From the NCBI RefSeq assembly GCF_000321225.1, contig NW_004450330.1, forward strand, positions 2,071,636 to 2,135,635: DNA of 64,000 nucleotides. Direction: 5' to 3'. The notes under the pieces are model-generated. The model did no database searches. It saw only the letters and a list, made by a program, of their open reading frames with translations, and was not told where the DNA came from. Position 1 is the first letter of the stretch. Each line of letters begins with the position of its first letter. Source of the stretch: Odobenus rosmarus divergens. Lineage: Eukaryota > Chordata > Mammalia > Carnivora > Odobenidae. Positions 11,870 to 22,900 of this stretch are shown here, piece after piece. Both the position numbers and the translations under genes were made by a program.

Positions 11870-12075
11870 CACTCACCAAATATAATTAAGTGCCTCCTTT
11901 TTACCAGTGTTAGGTGCTTTTCAAACATGATCTCATTTAATCCTCTCACTAAGCCTTAGAGATGAAGAAATCAGATGCGAGAGACAGAGAGAGAGAGAAA
12001 CTTCAACAAAGTAGCAGCTAATAAGTGGGAGAGCCGAATTCCCAGCGAGTACAGAGCCATGTGACTTTCAAAGCC
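11870..12075 (-). repeat. MIR/L2-type relic
   Basis: TCATTTAATCCTCTCACTAA, GATGAAGAAATCAGATGCG and a later AGTGGGAGAGCCGAATTCCC follow the antisense MIR order. An (AG)n stretch interrupts it. Confidence 0.6.
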
Positions 12076-12269
12076 AGTTACACCGTGTGTAGATTGTTGT
12101 CTGCACCTGAAATTATTTGCTTAATCTCCGTAAAGACTAAGCTCCTTGAGGCAGAAGGTGTAGCTGCTTTGTGGATCACTGTGTCCCTCAGCACACTTAG
12201 AGATTTCACTGTTGGGAGCAGGGCACTTCCTATTCCATTTATTTTCCGTTCTTTGCACCTTGCTGAGGA

Positions 12270-12580
12270 TTGATTCTTTTCATTGCAGCCACGGCTCTGG
12301 TGCCCCTTTTTACATTCGTCATAGCTGGTCTCTTGCTTCTACTCTTTCCCTCAAAACCATTTCCGTGCAGCCTCCAGAGTGATCTTTTAAAACGTTCATC
12401 ATATCATCTTCATCTCAGTATAAAATCCAAAAGCTTACCAATGGCCTCCATGGCCCTATTATGGCCACTGCCCATATCAGCCCTGAAGTCTCCACCCTGG
12501 TCCTTGTGCTCCAGCCACACAGGCTTTCTCCCTGTTTCTCATCACTCTGAGCTCTGTTCCATCTTGGAGCCTTAGGACTA
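12270..12580 (+). repeat. LINE2 relic
   Basis: GCAGCCTCCAGAGTGATCTT, TTTAAAACG, ATCCAAAAGCTTACCAATGG and CTCCAGCCACACAGGCTTTC are in the order found in the L2 3' region. Confidence 0.75.
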
Positions 12581-12604
12581 CTGCTTCTTTTGGTCTCTAT
12601 TTTC

Positions 12605-12990
12605 TTTATCCTAGAGATAGACATGCACAGAGAAGCACACGCAAGGATGTTTACTGCAGCATTTTTTGTAAGACAACCACCGAAAACAACCTAATGTTCT
12701 GCATCAGTACTCAGGACCTATACACTATGATGTATAAACTTTGTGATTTTTTTTTTTAATTTATTTGAGAGAAAGATTGAGAGAGAGAGAGAGCACGCGA
12801 GCAGGCGAAGGGACAGAGGAAGTAGAACCCCGCCGCCTAGCAGGGAGCGGGATGCGGGGCTGGATCCCAGGACCCTGGGATCATGACCTGAGCCGAAGGC
12901 AGATGCTTAAACAACTGAACCACTCAGGGGCCCTGGGATATTGTATGTTAAATAAAAATATTATTTCAAACAATTACAACTGTTTCCATA
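12605..12990 (+). repeat. Old L1 fragment interrupted by a SINEC
   Basis: CACGCAAGGATGTTTACTGC and GAAAACAACCTAATGTTC resemble the L1 ORF2 C-terminal region. The SINEC at 12747-12934 splits it. Confidence 0.55.
12747..12934 (-). mobile_element. SINEC
   Basis: Antisense copy with a T-run start, an internal AGACCCTGGGATCATGACC-type box and a head at ACTGAACCACTCAGGGGCCC. Confidence 0.9.
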
Positions 12991-13463
12991 TTTTTTAATG
13001 TAGCTCCTAGAAAATTGTAAGTTACATATGTAGCTTGAATTATATTTCTATTGGACAGAGTTGATTTAAAAAGTGCAGGGGGAGAGGTTGAGCAGGGGAT
13101 CAGGTCAGAGCAGGGCTGAGGATTATGAGGACGAGAGACTTTGGGTACATTTTGGCCCCAAGTGGTATCTGATCTGATCTTGGTTTGATGGGGAAGGGTC
13201 CTGTGAGATCTGTGGAGGGGATGGGGTCCCTGCATAGTATAGGCCTGAGTAGAGGGGTTGAGGGGTGAGGTCGAGGGCCTTCTTTATAGGGCCAGTTCAG
13301 GACTTTCCCAGATTCTCTTTTCCCAACTGAATGTACACCGCCTTGGTCTTAACTTGGCTGATAATACCTCAACGTTCTACTTCTTTATATACACAGTCCA
13401 AAATGGCATATGTAAAGGGGGTTTCATTGCAATAGTGTTAATTCTAAAAAAAGATTGGAAAGG

Positions 13464-13602
13464 GGGTGCCTGGGTGGCTCAGTCAGTTAAATTTCTGACT
13501 CGGTCTCAGCTCAGGTTTTGATCTTAGGGTCTTGATCTCAGTGTCGTGATTTCAAGCCCCGTGTTGGGCTCCACGGTGGGCATGGAACCTACTTAAAAAA
13601 AA
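13464..13602 (+). mobile_element. Older SINEC subtype
   Basis: Head GGTGCCTGGGTGGCTCAG, a diverged body (TTGATCTCAGTGTCGTG, GGCTCCACGGTGGGCATG) and an ending CCTACTTAAAAAA characteristic of the older subtype. Confidence 0.85.
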
Positions 13603-13687
13603 AAAAAAAAGCCCAAAACAAAACCAGATAGGAAAGAACTTAAATGTCCACTAATAGAGTGATTAAATAAAATAAGGGTATATTTTT

Positions 13688-13873
13688 ATTTTTTAAAAAT
13701 ATTTTATTTATTTATTTGATAGAGAGAGACAGCAAGAGAGGGAACACAAGCAGGGGGAGAGGGAGAGGGAGAGGGAGCAGGGAGCCCATGTAGGGCTTGA
13801 TCCCAGGACCCTGGGATCATGACCTGAGCTGAAGGCAGACGCTCAACGACTGAGCCACCCAGGCGCCCCAAGA
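13688..13873 (-). mobile_element. SINEC
   Basis: Antisense copy between AGGGTATATTTTTA duplications at 13674-13687 and 13874-13887. Confidence 0.93.
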
Positions 13874-14143
13874 AGGGTATATTTTTAAACAGAATTATAA
13901 AATAATGTAATTTCAATTGCAGACAGCCTCTAAAAATAATAAGACAGAAATAAGGCAGATCTATCTGTACAGAGAAGGATCCCCAAGATATACTGTTAAG
14001 TTAAAAAAAAAATAAAAAGAAGCAAAGTCATGATGTAATGAACAGCATGGTGACTGTAGTTAATGATCCTGTCTTGTATATTTGAAAGTAGGTAGGAGAC
14101 TGGATCTTGACAGTTCTCATCATAGGAAAAAAAAACTTGTAAC

Positions 14144-14313
14144 GGGCGCCTGGGTGGCTCAGATGATTAAGCGTCTGCCTTTGGCTCAGGCCATGATCCC
14201 AGTGTCCTGGGATCGAGTCCCGCATCGAGCAGGGAGCCTGCTTCTCCCTCTGCTTCTCTCTCTCTCCCTCTGTCTCTCATGAATAAATAAATAAAATCTT
14301 AAAAAAAAAAAAC
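14144..14313 (+). mobile_element. SINEC inside L1 3' UTR
   Basis: Sense copy between AAACTTGTAAC duplications at 14133-14143 and 14314-14324. Confidence 0.93.
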
Positions 14314-15141
14314 AAACTTGTAACTGTGTGTGCTGGTGGATGTTAACTGGACTTATTTTGGTGATCACTTGTGATATATACAAAATCAAATCCTTATGTC
14401 ATACACCTGAAACCAATATGTCAATTATGCTTCAAAAAAATTAAAATAAAAAAAGAAACAAAGTGAGAACAACGTATTTACCACACTGCTGTTTCTGTGG
14501 GGGGGAAAACTCAACATATTTGCTCAGTTATATGCTTGTAAATGTATAGATTTGGTTTCTGAAGGATGTATAAGAGATCAGTAGTAATGGTAGTCACCAA
14601 GGAGGGGAATTGTGTATTGTGGGGAGAAGGGAGACTTTTCCTTTCACTATACATATTTTGTACCTTTAAATTTGTAATGATATACATATATTGCCAATTC
14701 AATAAAACTGAATAAAACATCTAGTGACTTCTGTTGAAGTACAGAATTTCCTCTCATAGAACTTCTTTTGCGTACACTTCATAATATGGCTCTTCTCTGG
14801 GGCTGCAATACTCTCTTTTTCTCCCTAGAGAGTCAGAGTTATCCTCTTTCCACTTAATAACTGAACAGAAAAACTTGTGTGTTTATTTATTTGCTTGTCA
14901 AGTACACTCTCTGGATTAATCAGTTTTTAGGTTTTAAGGATTATGATTTTTCCCCCCTCTATTTTGTCCCTTTCTTCATACTTAATCATTTATTATTTAG
15001 TTAATGAAAGTTTTTTAAAAAATCATTTACATTGAAAAATCAAAGTTCTTTTATTCTTTCTCTCATTCTTTGACATTCTTTTGAAATACACATTTAAATT
15101 ACATAGAAATGGAAAAAAAAATCCAAAACATCTGATGCAGT

Positions 15142-15155
15142 GTGCCCTCTAGTGG
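15142..15155 (-). promoter_or_regulatory. CTCF-like core motif
   Basis: The reverse complement reads CCACTAGAGGGCAC, matching CCASYAGRKGGCRS at all 14 positions. It lies in single-copy sequence between an old L1 and a MaLR LTR. Occupancy is not shown. Confidence 0.5.
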
Positions 15156-15297
15156 TTAAAGAAAACAAAATATTCTTTCATCAGCCTCTCGTTTTCTCAA
15201 AAATCAAGGACTTCTGTGTTTTTCAAAAAATCTGTGTGAAAACTCTAAGTGCTAATGTAAAAAACAAAAAGCCATGAGCAGCATAAACATAGTACGT

Positions 15298-15680
15298 GTC
15301 TTAGTCCCTTCAGGCTGATAAAACAAACACACCAGAGAATGGACGGCTTAAACAAAACTCATTTCTTTCTCACAGTTCTGGAGACTGGGAAGCAAGATCA
15401 TGGTGCTGGCAGATTTGGTGTCTGGTGAAAACTTGTTTCCTGGTTCATAAAAAGCTATCTTCTTGCCATGTCCTCACATGGCAGAAGGGGCAAGAGAGAT
15501 CCCTGGGGCCTCTTTTATAAGGGCATTAATCCCATACCTGAGGACTTCACCCGCTTGACCTAATCACCTCCCAAAGGCCCCACTTCCTGATACCATCACA
15601 TTGAGAGATAGGATTTCAACACATGAATTTTGGTGTGTGTGTGTGGGAGGGGGACACAAACATTCAGCCCATTACAACAG
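15298..15680 (-). repeat. ERVL-MaLR-type LTR relic
   Basis: TTAGTCCCTTCAGGCTGATA, CACAGTTCTGGAGACTGGGA, CCTAATCACCTCCCAAAGGC and GGATTTCAACACATGAATTT follow the antisense order of MLT1/MST-like LTRs. There is a short (GT)n near 15632. Confidence 0.65.
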
Positions 15681-16587
15681 ATATATTTCTTAAGCCGGAA
15701 ACAAATAGTAACTAACAAAGGGAATGATTGAAAATATATTTATTTTGCCTTAATATCCAGTTTTCTGAAGCCAAATACACAGATTGAATGTGATTTTCCA
15801 AGTGTAGATTTAGTTGTATGGATCACTGAATTGAGAGTAAAAAAAAACTAAACTAACCATAGCTTTAATTTGCCCATGAAAGAAACGTAGATGCATCATA
15901 AAGTAAATAGCCATTGGAATTGGTAAATGAAAGAATGCTTGATTTTAGTAAATGATCTAAGAACAAAAGTCATAGACATTTTTAAGAGTGACTGTCACAT
16001 GTGTGTCCTTCATTTGCAAAGTGTCCTTGGGCCTGATCATGGTAAACCAGGACCTCTTTGAAGAGGTCTGGAAGCCTATGGAAAGTTGGGATAGGGTCTT
16101 CTGAAAGCACTTTTTTCCAACAGCGAGTTCAGCTCAAAGTGGGATGAGTGGTGGCCATCTTGATAAAAGTGACCAACCATTCCACCCAGGTCAGTGGTAG
16201 GAAAATAGGTGTTGAGTACTTTTCAAGGAAGAACATCCAGTTCCCATGCCTGTTACCCTTGAACTCTAGCAAAAATGACCAGGATATTAACATGCCACAT
16301 TTTCTTGAATTTGCCACCTGTGAAAGTGGCCCTCACACAGAGACGTGACCCTTAAATATGACTTTGTCCCTGGGCTAACCCTTCCCCTTCCTTGGCTCTT
16401 GTTATTTCTGAAGTTTTGACAATTCTTTAATGTTTTATGATGAAAAGAAACTCTCATGCGGGAAGGGATGGAAGAGACGAAGCTGCTATCATATCTTTTT
16501 TTCTTCCTGGACCTCAGATACAAAAGTTTTAAATTTCAGGGTATGTTGTCATTGTTGGTCTGGGCAGGGCTCTTCTTGTCATTGATT
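15681..16587. other. Intergenic unique sequence
   Basis: No recognised gene or repeat. Confidence 0.4.
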
Positions 16588-16599
16588 TATTCCTTAAAT

Positions 16600-16802
16600 T
16601 ATTTATTTATTTTTAAAGATTTTATTTATTTTTTGGCAGAGAGAGACACAGCGAGAGAGGGAACACAAGCAGGGGGAGTGGGAGAGGGAGAAGCAGGCTT
16701 CCCGTGGAGCAAGGAGCCCGACACGGGGCTCGATCCCAGGACCCTGGGATCACGACCTGAGCGGAAGGCAGATGCCTAACAACTGAGCCACCCATGTGCC
16801 CC
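16600..16802 (-). mobile_element. SINEC
   Basis: Antisense copy between TATTCCTTAAAT duplications at 16588-16599 and 16803-16814. Confidence 0.92.
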
Positions 16803-17309
16803 TATTCCTTAAATGATTTATTATCTTCTCTTCCCTTATCTGCTTCCTTTTAAGCTTCCCCCAAAGGCAACCATTATAATGTGTTTAATGTGTATCTGCA
16901 TGTTTCTTGTAAAATGTATATTGTTTTGTGCACATGCATTTTTAATTGAATGGTACTGTACTATATATCTCATTCTGTTTATTTTCTTTTCTTTCAGCAT
17001 TACGTCTTTGAGATATTTTTATATTGCTATGTGTACTTTTAATCCATTGTTTTTAGTTGTTGCATAATACTTCTGGTGAGTAGCCACCACTTTAACATAA
17101 TCTACCCGCCAAGTGATGCGTATCTGATTGCCTCTAATTCCCTGCTACCACAAATAACGCTGTCTTCTAATGAACCTGAGTGAGAATCTTTGGAATATAT
17201 ACTCAGGGAAGAAGTTACTGTGCTATAGGATATAAATGTATTTAATTTGACTGTAACACCAGATTGTTCTCCAGAATGGATGAACTAATGCACATATCCT
17301 ATACCAGAG

Positions 17310-17950
17310 TGCAAAAAAATGTTCATAAATTCTTAGTAGCAACTCCCATCAAAAGGTTGAACCTAGGAGCGCCTGGGTGGCTCAGTCGTTAAACGTCTGC
17401 CTTCAGCTCAGGTCGTGATCCCAAGGTCCTGGGATCGAGCCCTGCATCAGACTCCCTGCTCAGCGGGAGACCTGCTTCTCCCTCTCCCACTCCCCGGCTT
17501 GTATTCCCTCTCTCGCTCTTTCTCTGTCAAATGAATAAATAAAAATCTTAAAAAAAAAAAAGTCAAACCTATTTCCCTTCCCCATGAATCTGATTTGACC
17601 TTGTGATTTGCTTTCATGGAAGGTGGCAAAAATGGTTGCATTCTGAGCCTAGATCTCAAGAGATCCTACAACTCCTGTTGTTGAGCTGGGAGCCCTTCTA
17701 CCATAATGTCATCAAGCCCAGGCTAGCGGGCTAGAGGATAAGACCATATAGAGAGAGGACCCAGGTGCTTCAGCCACCTCAGCTGAAGCCCCAGACATCT
17801 AAGTGAATTGAGAACAGTTGGACCAGATTTGGCTACCCAACAGAGCCCAGGGCAAATTGAGAACCCACAGAATTATTAGCTAAATAAAGTGGTTGTTGCT
17901 TTAAGCCACTAAGTTTTGGATGTTTTGCTATGTACTTAGTAGATAAGTGA
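17310..17950 (+). repeat. MaLR-like LTR relic inside L1, itself carrying a SINEC
   Basis: CCTTCCCCATGAATCTGATT and the terminal GTTGTTGCTTTAAGCCACTA, AGTTTTGGATGTTTTG resemble MLT1-type LTR ends. Family assignment is tentative. Confidence 0.5.
17367..17563 (+). mobile_element. SINEC
   Basis: Sense copy with head AGCGCCTGGGTGGCTCAGTC and tail AAATAAAAATCTTAAAAAA. The flanks GTTGAACCTA and GTCAAACCTA are an imperfect duplication. Confidence 0.92.
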
Positions 17951-18366
17951 AAAAAAAAATAGACAAGTTGATAACTCCTCATCACAGGGCATGATATATC
18001 TCACATCCTACCAACACTTGGTATCAGCCAGCTTTCTAATCTTTGCCTATCTTAAAGATATAAAATGATATCTTGTTTCATTTGGATTCTTTAGGATTAC
18101 TAATAAAATTGAATATTTCTTTATATGTTTGGTGTACTTTGGGCTTCTTTTTCTTAAATTGCCTGTTCATGTCCTTTGCCCATTTTTCTTGTGAAGTTGC
18201 TGTTTTTTCTTGATGATTTGTAGTTCTTGCATATTCTAGATATTAATACCCTTTCGTTTTTACATACTGCAAATATTGCCTATCACGTAATCTATTATTT
18301 TTATCCATGATAGCCTTTGTTGAATCCAATTCTTTAATTTTTTTATGTAATCAATGCATCAACTTT

Positions 18367-18472
18367 TTTCTTTTTTTTTTTTAAGTAAGCTCCATGTCCA
18401 ACATGGGGCTTGAACTCACAACTCTGAGATTGAGAGTTGCGTGATCTACCGAGTAAGCCAGCCAGGCACCCC
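18367..18472 (-). mobile_element. Older SINEC subtype
   Basis: Antisense copy with TTTTAAGTAAGCTCCATG and the head complement GCCAGCCAGGCACCCC. It abuts a second copy in the same orientation. Confidence 0.85.
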
Positions 18473-18798
18473 TTTTAAAGATTTTATTTTTGGGGCACCT
18501 GGGTGGCTCAGTTGGTTAAGTGACTGCCTTCGGCTCAGGTCATGATCCTGGGGTCCCAGGATCGAGTCCCGCATCGGGCTCCCTGCTTGGCGGGGAGCCT
18601 GCTTCTCCCTCTAACCCTCCCCCCTCTCATGTACTCTCTCTCTCTCTCATTCTCACTCTCTCAAAATAAATAAATAAATCTTAAAAAAAAAAAAGATTTT
18701 ATTTTTTTGAGTAATCTCTATACCCAACATAGGGCTCAAACTTAAATCCCAGAGATCAAGAGTCACAAGCTCTACCAACTGAGCTAGCCAGGTGCTCC
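18473..18798 (-). mobile_element. Older SINEC subtype, split by a younger SINEC
   Basis: TTTTAAAGATTTTATTTTT resumes after the inserted element as TTGAGTAATCTCTATACCC and runs to GCTAGCCAGGTGCTCC. The insertion occupies 18492-18691. Confidence 0.85.
18492..18691 (+). mobile_element. Younger SINEC nested in older SINEC
   Basis: Sense copy flanked by AAAGATTTTATTTTT at 18477-18491 and 18692-18706. Confidence 0.92.
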
Positions 18799-19289
18799 TT
18801 TATTGCATCAACGTTTTGTTTTATGGTCTGTGCTTGTGAAATTTTGTTTAGGAAATGCTTCCCAACTCCTAGGGTCACAAGACACCCTACTACAATTTCT
18901 GCCATCAACTTTAGAGTTCTTCCTTAGACAATTAGATCCTTCGTTCATCTTGAAACCTTACTGCTAGTTTGGAAAGGGAAAAGGGATTTTTGCACCACAG
19001 TCCCTTGAACCTGCTTTGGGGCATGGTGTTAGATAGGGACCAGGTTTTCTTTTTCTTCATAGTGAGTCACTTTCCCCACCATTTCCGCATTGTCTGCTGG
19101 ACAATTCATCCTTTCCCACATTGATTTGTGGTGACACCTTTGTTGCACATTAATTTCCCTTGTGCAAGTGGGTCTATGTTTAAGATCTCTCTTCTAGTCC
19201 ATTGGCCAATTTGTCAGTTCTTGCGCTATTATAACACTGTTTTTTGTTTGTTTTGTTTTTACTGTGATAGACTTGATAGTTTATTCTTA

Positions 19290-19520
19290 TTTTATAGGCA
19301 TTCTGCCATATGCTTTTCATTTCAGATGATTCACTTAATCTCACAAACCTGCAAGGTTTATATTATTATCTCTGTTTTACACATAAGGAAACAGACGCCC
19401 AGAAAATCTACTGTCATTGCCCAAATTTCATGTGATATTAAGTGGTGGAGTTAGGATTTAAAGTAGTGAATCTGGTTAGAGAACCTGTGTGTCCTATTCT
19501 ACAATATGCCCAGCTTGTCA
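19290..19520 (-). repeat. MIR/L2-type relic
   Basis: CTGTTTTACACATAAGGAAA and GTGGTGGAGTTAGGATTTAA follow the antisense MIR order. Confidence 0.6.
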
Positions 19521-20168
19521 GCTCTTGGTCTGGTTGTTCTTTAAGCTCTCTGAAGAGTCCTGGCCAACTGGGAAAGGGAAGAAAGTCATCACCTCAGTCC
19601 TTTAGCAAACACCAGCATGGTCCCAGTTTTAACTGCCTCACTCTTCTCAGACCCCCGTTGTATCTTTCCCAAACAACAAGACTAGTAGTACCAATGCTCA
19701 AAGTTTTTAATAAAAATACATATTCTGAGCTGGATTTAGGTTGCATGTGTGGTACTTTTAAAAAAAGATCTCCAGGTGCTAGGAGTGTTGTAGTGTTTTC
19801 TAATTATAATATATGCAATTTAGCATAATAGTGAGGAAAAAAAAGAGAGCTCAGGTCCTCACAATTTAGAAGACAGTGTTGTTGTTACCCACCCCCTTCC
19901 TTCCTTTTAGCAAAAGGCAGATTTTCAGATAATGCATGTCCAAGTGCTCCATATAAGCCAATCATCTATTTTACTCCCTTTGCCATCAGATAGATAAGGC
20001 ATGGGTGTCAACCCATGTATGGCCAATGAAACATGAAGGGAAAGTCTGCTGGAGTGGTTTCTAGGACTTTATTCCCTCGGTCCTAAAAAAAGAGATATAC
20101 AAGCTTTCAGGAAGAAAGGAACACTGCTTCTGGTGTGGTGTAGGGAGCTGTGGTAGCCAATCCATGGG
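19521..20168. other. Intergenic unique sequence up to an assembly gap
   Basis: No recognised gene or repeat. Confidence 0.4.
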
Positions 20169-20218
20169 NNNNNNNNNNNNNNNNNNNNNNNNNNNNNNNN
20201 NNNNNNNNNNNNNNNNNN
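20169..20218. other. Assembly gap (50 N)
   Basis: Exactly 50 N, preceded by CCATGGG and followed by a run of six G. The arbitrary length suggests unknown missing sequence in a G-rich tract. Confidence 0.99.
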
Positions 20219-21118
20219 GGGGGGTGGATTAGCCTGGGGGGTAGGTTGACCCACTGAAGATAGCATTGCAGAGATGGAAAGTTCAAACTGGGTCCTTGAT
20301 GAGACTGAGCTGCTAAATTAACAAATCCTGCAGCAGTCTTAACCTCTGAGCTTCTTGATGGGTGAAATGAAATTTCCTTACAGTTTAAGCTACACAAGTG
20401 AGGAAGCTTCTGTCAGTTGCAACTAAAGGTATTTTATACATGCACCCTACGGTGATGCATGTATAAATCTTCAGATATCTCTTGTGAATTTGTGTCAAGA
20501 ATGTAAGTGACCTATATGTCAGCTAAACATATCCACTCCCACTGCTCTGGTTAGGATTATGCACTGGGAAAGGGGAAGTGAAAAGGGTATGTTGTACCAC
20601 AGTTGCCATATCCTTGCCTTCTATCCCTTCCCTTCTTATCTCCATGACGCTTACTGACTAGTAGACAAGGCAGAAAAATGGAAGTACAGTGGGTCAAGAC
20701 CTATTCTGGACTATGTTAAATAAGGGACAGCCCAAAGAAGTAAGGGACCAACTTCCTGGGGATGCATAGCCAGAAAGACAATTGCAGGATGTGGGGGAGG
20801 GGGACGGGGACAGGCAAGAGGCAGGCTGGGACCAGAATGGCCTGAGGGTGTCAGGGGAGGAGTCTGGAGTTGGGTTTTGTATTTTGCATAGGAATTAGTC
20901 AGGGCAGAGGCCTGGGAGGAAAAGTATTCCAAATTGAGAGAAAGTGTGAGTTAAGGGACAGAGACTGGAAACAACAGATGTGAATGGGGGAACTGGAACC
21001 TTGGTGTGGCTGGAGCACAGGGGAGTCAGACCAGGAGGGGCAGACAAGGAGACTGAAAAGAAGGCATTTTTCCCATTCCCCCAAAAAGTATGAAAGGAAA
21101 GTCTCTTCTCTCTCTCTC
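20219..21118. other. Intergenic unique sequence
   Basis: No recognised gene. G-rich on the + strand at 20790-20870 and 20960-21060. Confidence 0.4.
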
Positions 21119-21317
21119 TTTTTTTTAAAGATTTTATTTATTTATTTGACAGAGAGAGAAACAGCGAGAGAGGAAACACAAGCAGGGGGAGTGGGAGAAG
21201 GAGAAGCAGGCTTCCTGCTGAGCAGGGAGCCCGATGCGGGGCTCGATCACAGGACCCCGGGATCATGACCTGAGCCGAAGGCAGACGCTTAACGACTGAG
21301 CCACCCAGGTGCCCCCC
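21119..21317 (-). mobile_element. SINEC
   Basis: Antisense copy from the T-run through GATTTTATTTATTTATTTG to CCACCCAGGTGCCCC. Confidence 0.93.
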
Positions 21318-21664
21318 CTCTTTCTTAATGTGAAATGATGTGATATGTGCCCAAGTTAAGTATGAAAAAAACTTTTTCGTGAGTGAGTAGCTAATGGATA
21401 CAGATATAGAAAAAAATGTGTAAGAGAATTTTAGAAATGGGTCTTTGGAATTATTGTTTATTGGAAGGTATTAAAAATGTTATTCTTTGTCTCTGTTCAT
21501 TTGCTGAGTAAACAATATATTCAAGTAGACCGAAGTGTGTACAGGGAAAAGTAAATTTCCTCCCACCCCTGATACCCAGAATTTTAAGTTTCCTTCCTCA
21601 GGGGCAAGCACAGTGGCCAATTTTTGAAGAAATATATTGTATGTATGCATAAACACACATTACA
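21318..21664. other. Intergenic unique sequence
   Basis: No recognised gene or repeat in this 350-bp stretch. Confidence 0.4.
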
Positions 21665-22480
21665 TCTTGTATTAGTTGTCTACTGCTGTGTAACAAATTA
21701 CTCAAAACTTAGTGGCCTAAAACCATGAACATTCATTATCTCACATGTCCTTTGGTCAGGAATCCAGTGGCTTAGCTGGGCCTCTGGTTCACGGTTTCTT
21801 GCAAGGTTGTGGTCGAGCTGTCACTTGGGGCTGTAGTCATCTCATACCTCTTCTAGGATGGATCTGCTTTCAAGCTCACTCAAGGGGTTGTTGGCAGGAT
21901 TTAGTTTCTCATAAGCTGTTGGACTAATGGCCTCATTTCTTCACTAGCTTTTGGCCTGAGCCTCCTTCAGTTTCTTGCTGCATGGGCTTTGGCATAGGGT
22001 GCCTCACAGCATGGTAGCTGGCTTCCCCAGAGCAAATAGCCAAGAAAAGCCAGAAAAGTCAAGGAACACAACAAGCCAAACATTTTTTTATTTATTTATT
22101 TGAGAGAGTGGGGAAAGGGCAGAGGGTGAGGGAGAGGAAGAGAATCTCAAGCAGACTCCCTATTGAACATGAAGCCTCATGCAGGGCTCCATCTCATGAC
22201 CCTGAGATCATGACCTGAGCTGAAATCACGAGTTGAACGCTTAACTGACTGAGCCACCCAGGTGCCCCCAAAGTTTTTTTTATAACCAAGTCTCAGAAGT
22301 GACATCCTTTCACTTTTGCTGTTTGTTAGAAGCATGTCTCTAGGTTGAGCCCAATCTCAAGGGAAGGGAATTACGTAAGGCATGGTTACTGGAGGCTGGA
22401 GATCATTGCCATCAACTTAGAAGATGCCTGGTGCACATGTGTATACTACATTTCTATCTATAGATGCCTTTTTTTTTAAA
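21665..22480 (-). repeat. ERVL/MaLR-type LTR relic split by a SINEC
   Basis: TGTATTAGTTGTCTACTGCT, AACTTAGTGGCCTAAAACCA and ATTCATTATCTCACATG match the common antisense LTR start. The 3' part resumes after the SINEC (ACATCCTTTCACTTTTGCTG). The precise family is uncertain. Confidence 0.55.
22083..22269 (-). mobile_element. SINEC (diverged)
   Basis: Antisense copy with TTTTTTTATTTATTTATTTG, ATCATGACCTGAGCTGAAAT and the head complement GCCACCCAGGTGCCCCC. Confidence 0.9.
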
Positions 22481-22639
22481 GCACAAAATGTTTCCTGCCT
22501 TGCTTTTGTCATACAAGAGTGTATCTTGAAGCAATTTCCAAGTTAGTCCATAAAGACCTCCCTCATTCTTCTAGCAATGGCAAAGGATTTCAGGCCTGAC
22601 TCCACACTGGTTTTTTTTTTTTTTGGATGTGCCAGACCT

Positions 22640-22900
22640 TTATTAAACAGTCCTTTATTGATGGGCAGTTAGTTAAGGTGTCTTTGATCTTTTGCTGCAC
22701 ATATTCTCTATTGGTGTGAGAATGCATCCGGAAGGTAAATTCCTATCATTGGAATTGCTGGGTCAAAGGGTATGTGAACTTCACATTTTGGTAACTATGG
22801 CCAAATGGCCATTCAAGCGAGGTGGTACCAATTTATTTTCCAACCCCAAGTATGAGAATTGTCTACTTCTCTACAGCTCCTTGAGGAGTTTTTTTCCCAC
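22640..22900 (-). repeat. Old antisense L1 3'-region relic
   Basis: ATTGGAATTGCTGGGTCAAA, GGCCAAATGGCCATTC and GTGGTACCAATTTA are typical. A T-run precedes it at about 22613. Confidence 0.65.

Larger units (their letters stand above)
13390..14720 (+). repeat. Composite of two old L1 relics with three SINEC insertions
   Basis: An old L1 (about 13390-14025 and 14470-14720, ending ATTCAATAAAACTGAATAAA) is interrupted by a younger L1MA-like 3' UTR (14030-14460; CAGCATGGTGACTGTAGTTA, GTGATATATACAAAATCAAA, ACACCTGAAACCAATATGTC). Confidence 0.7.
16815..19260 (-). repeat. Old antisense L1 (L1M-type), broken by LTR and SINE insertions
   Basis: The usual antisense L1 3'-region words appear in order: ATAACGCTGTCTTC, CTCCAGAATGGATGAACTAA, CCAACACTTGGTATCAG, CTGTTCATGTCCTTTGCCCA, ATTCTAGATATTAATACCC and TTTAGGAAATGCTTCCCAAC. 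A MaLR-like LTR and several SINECs interrupt it. Confidence 0.75.
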
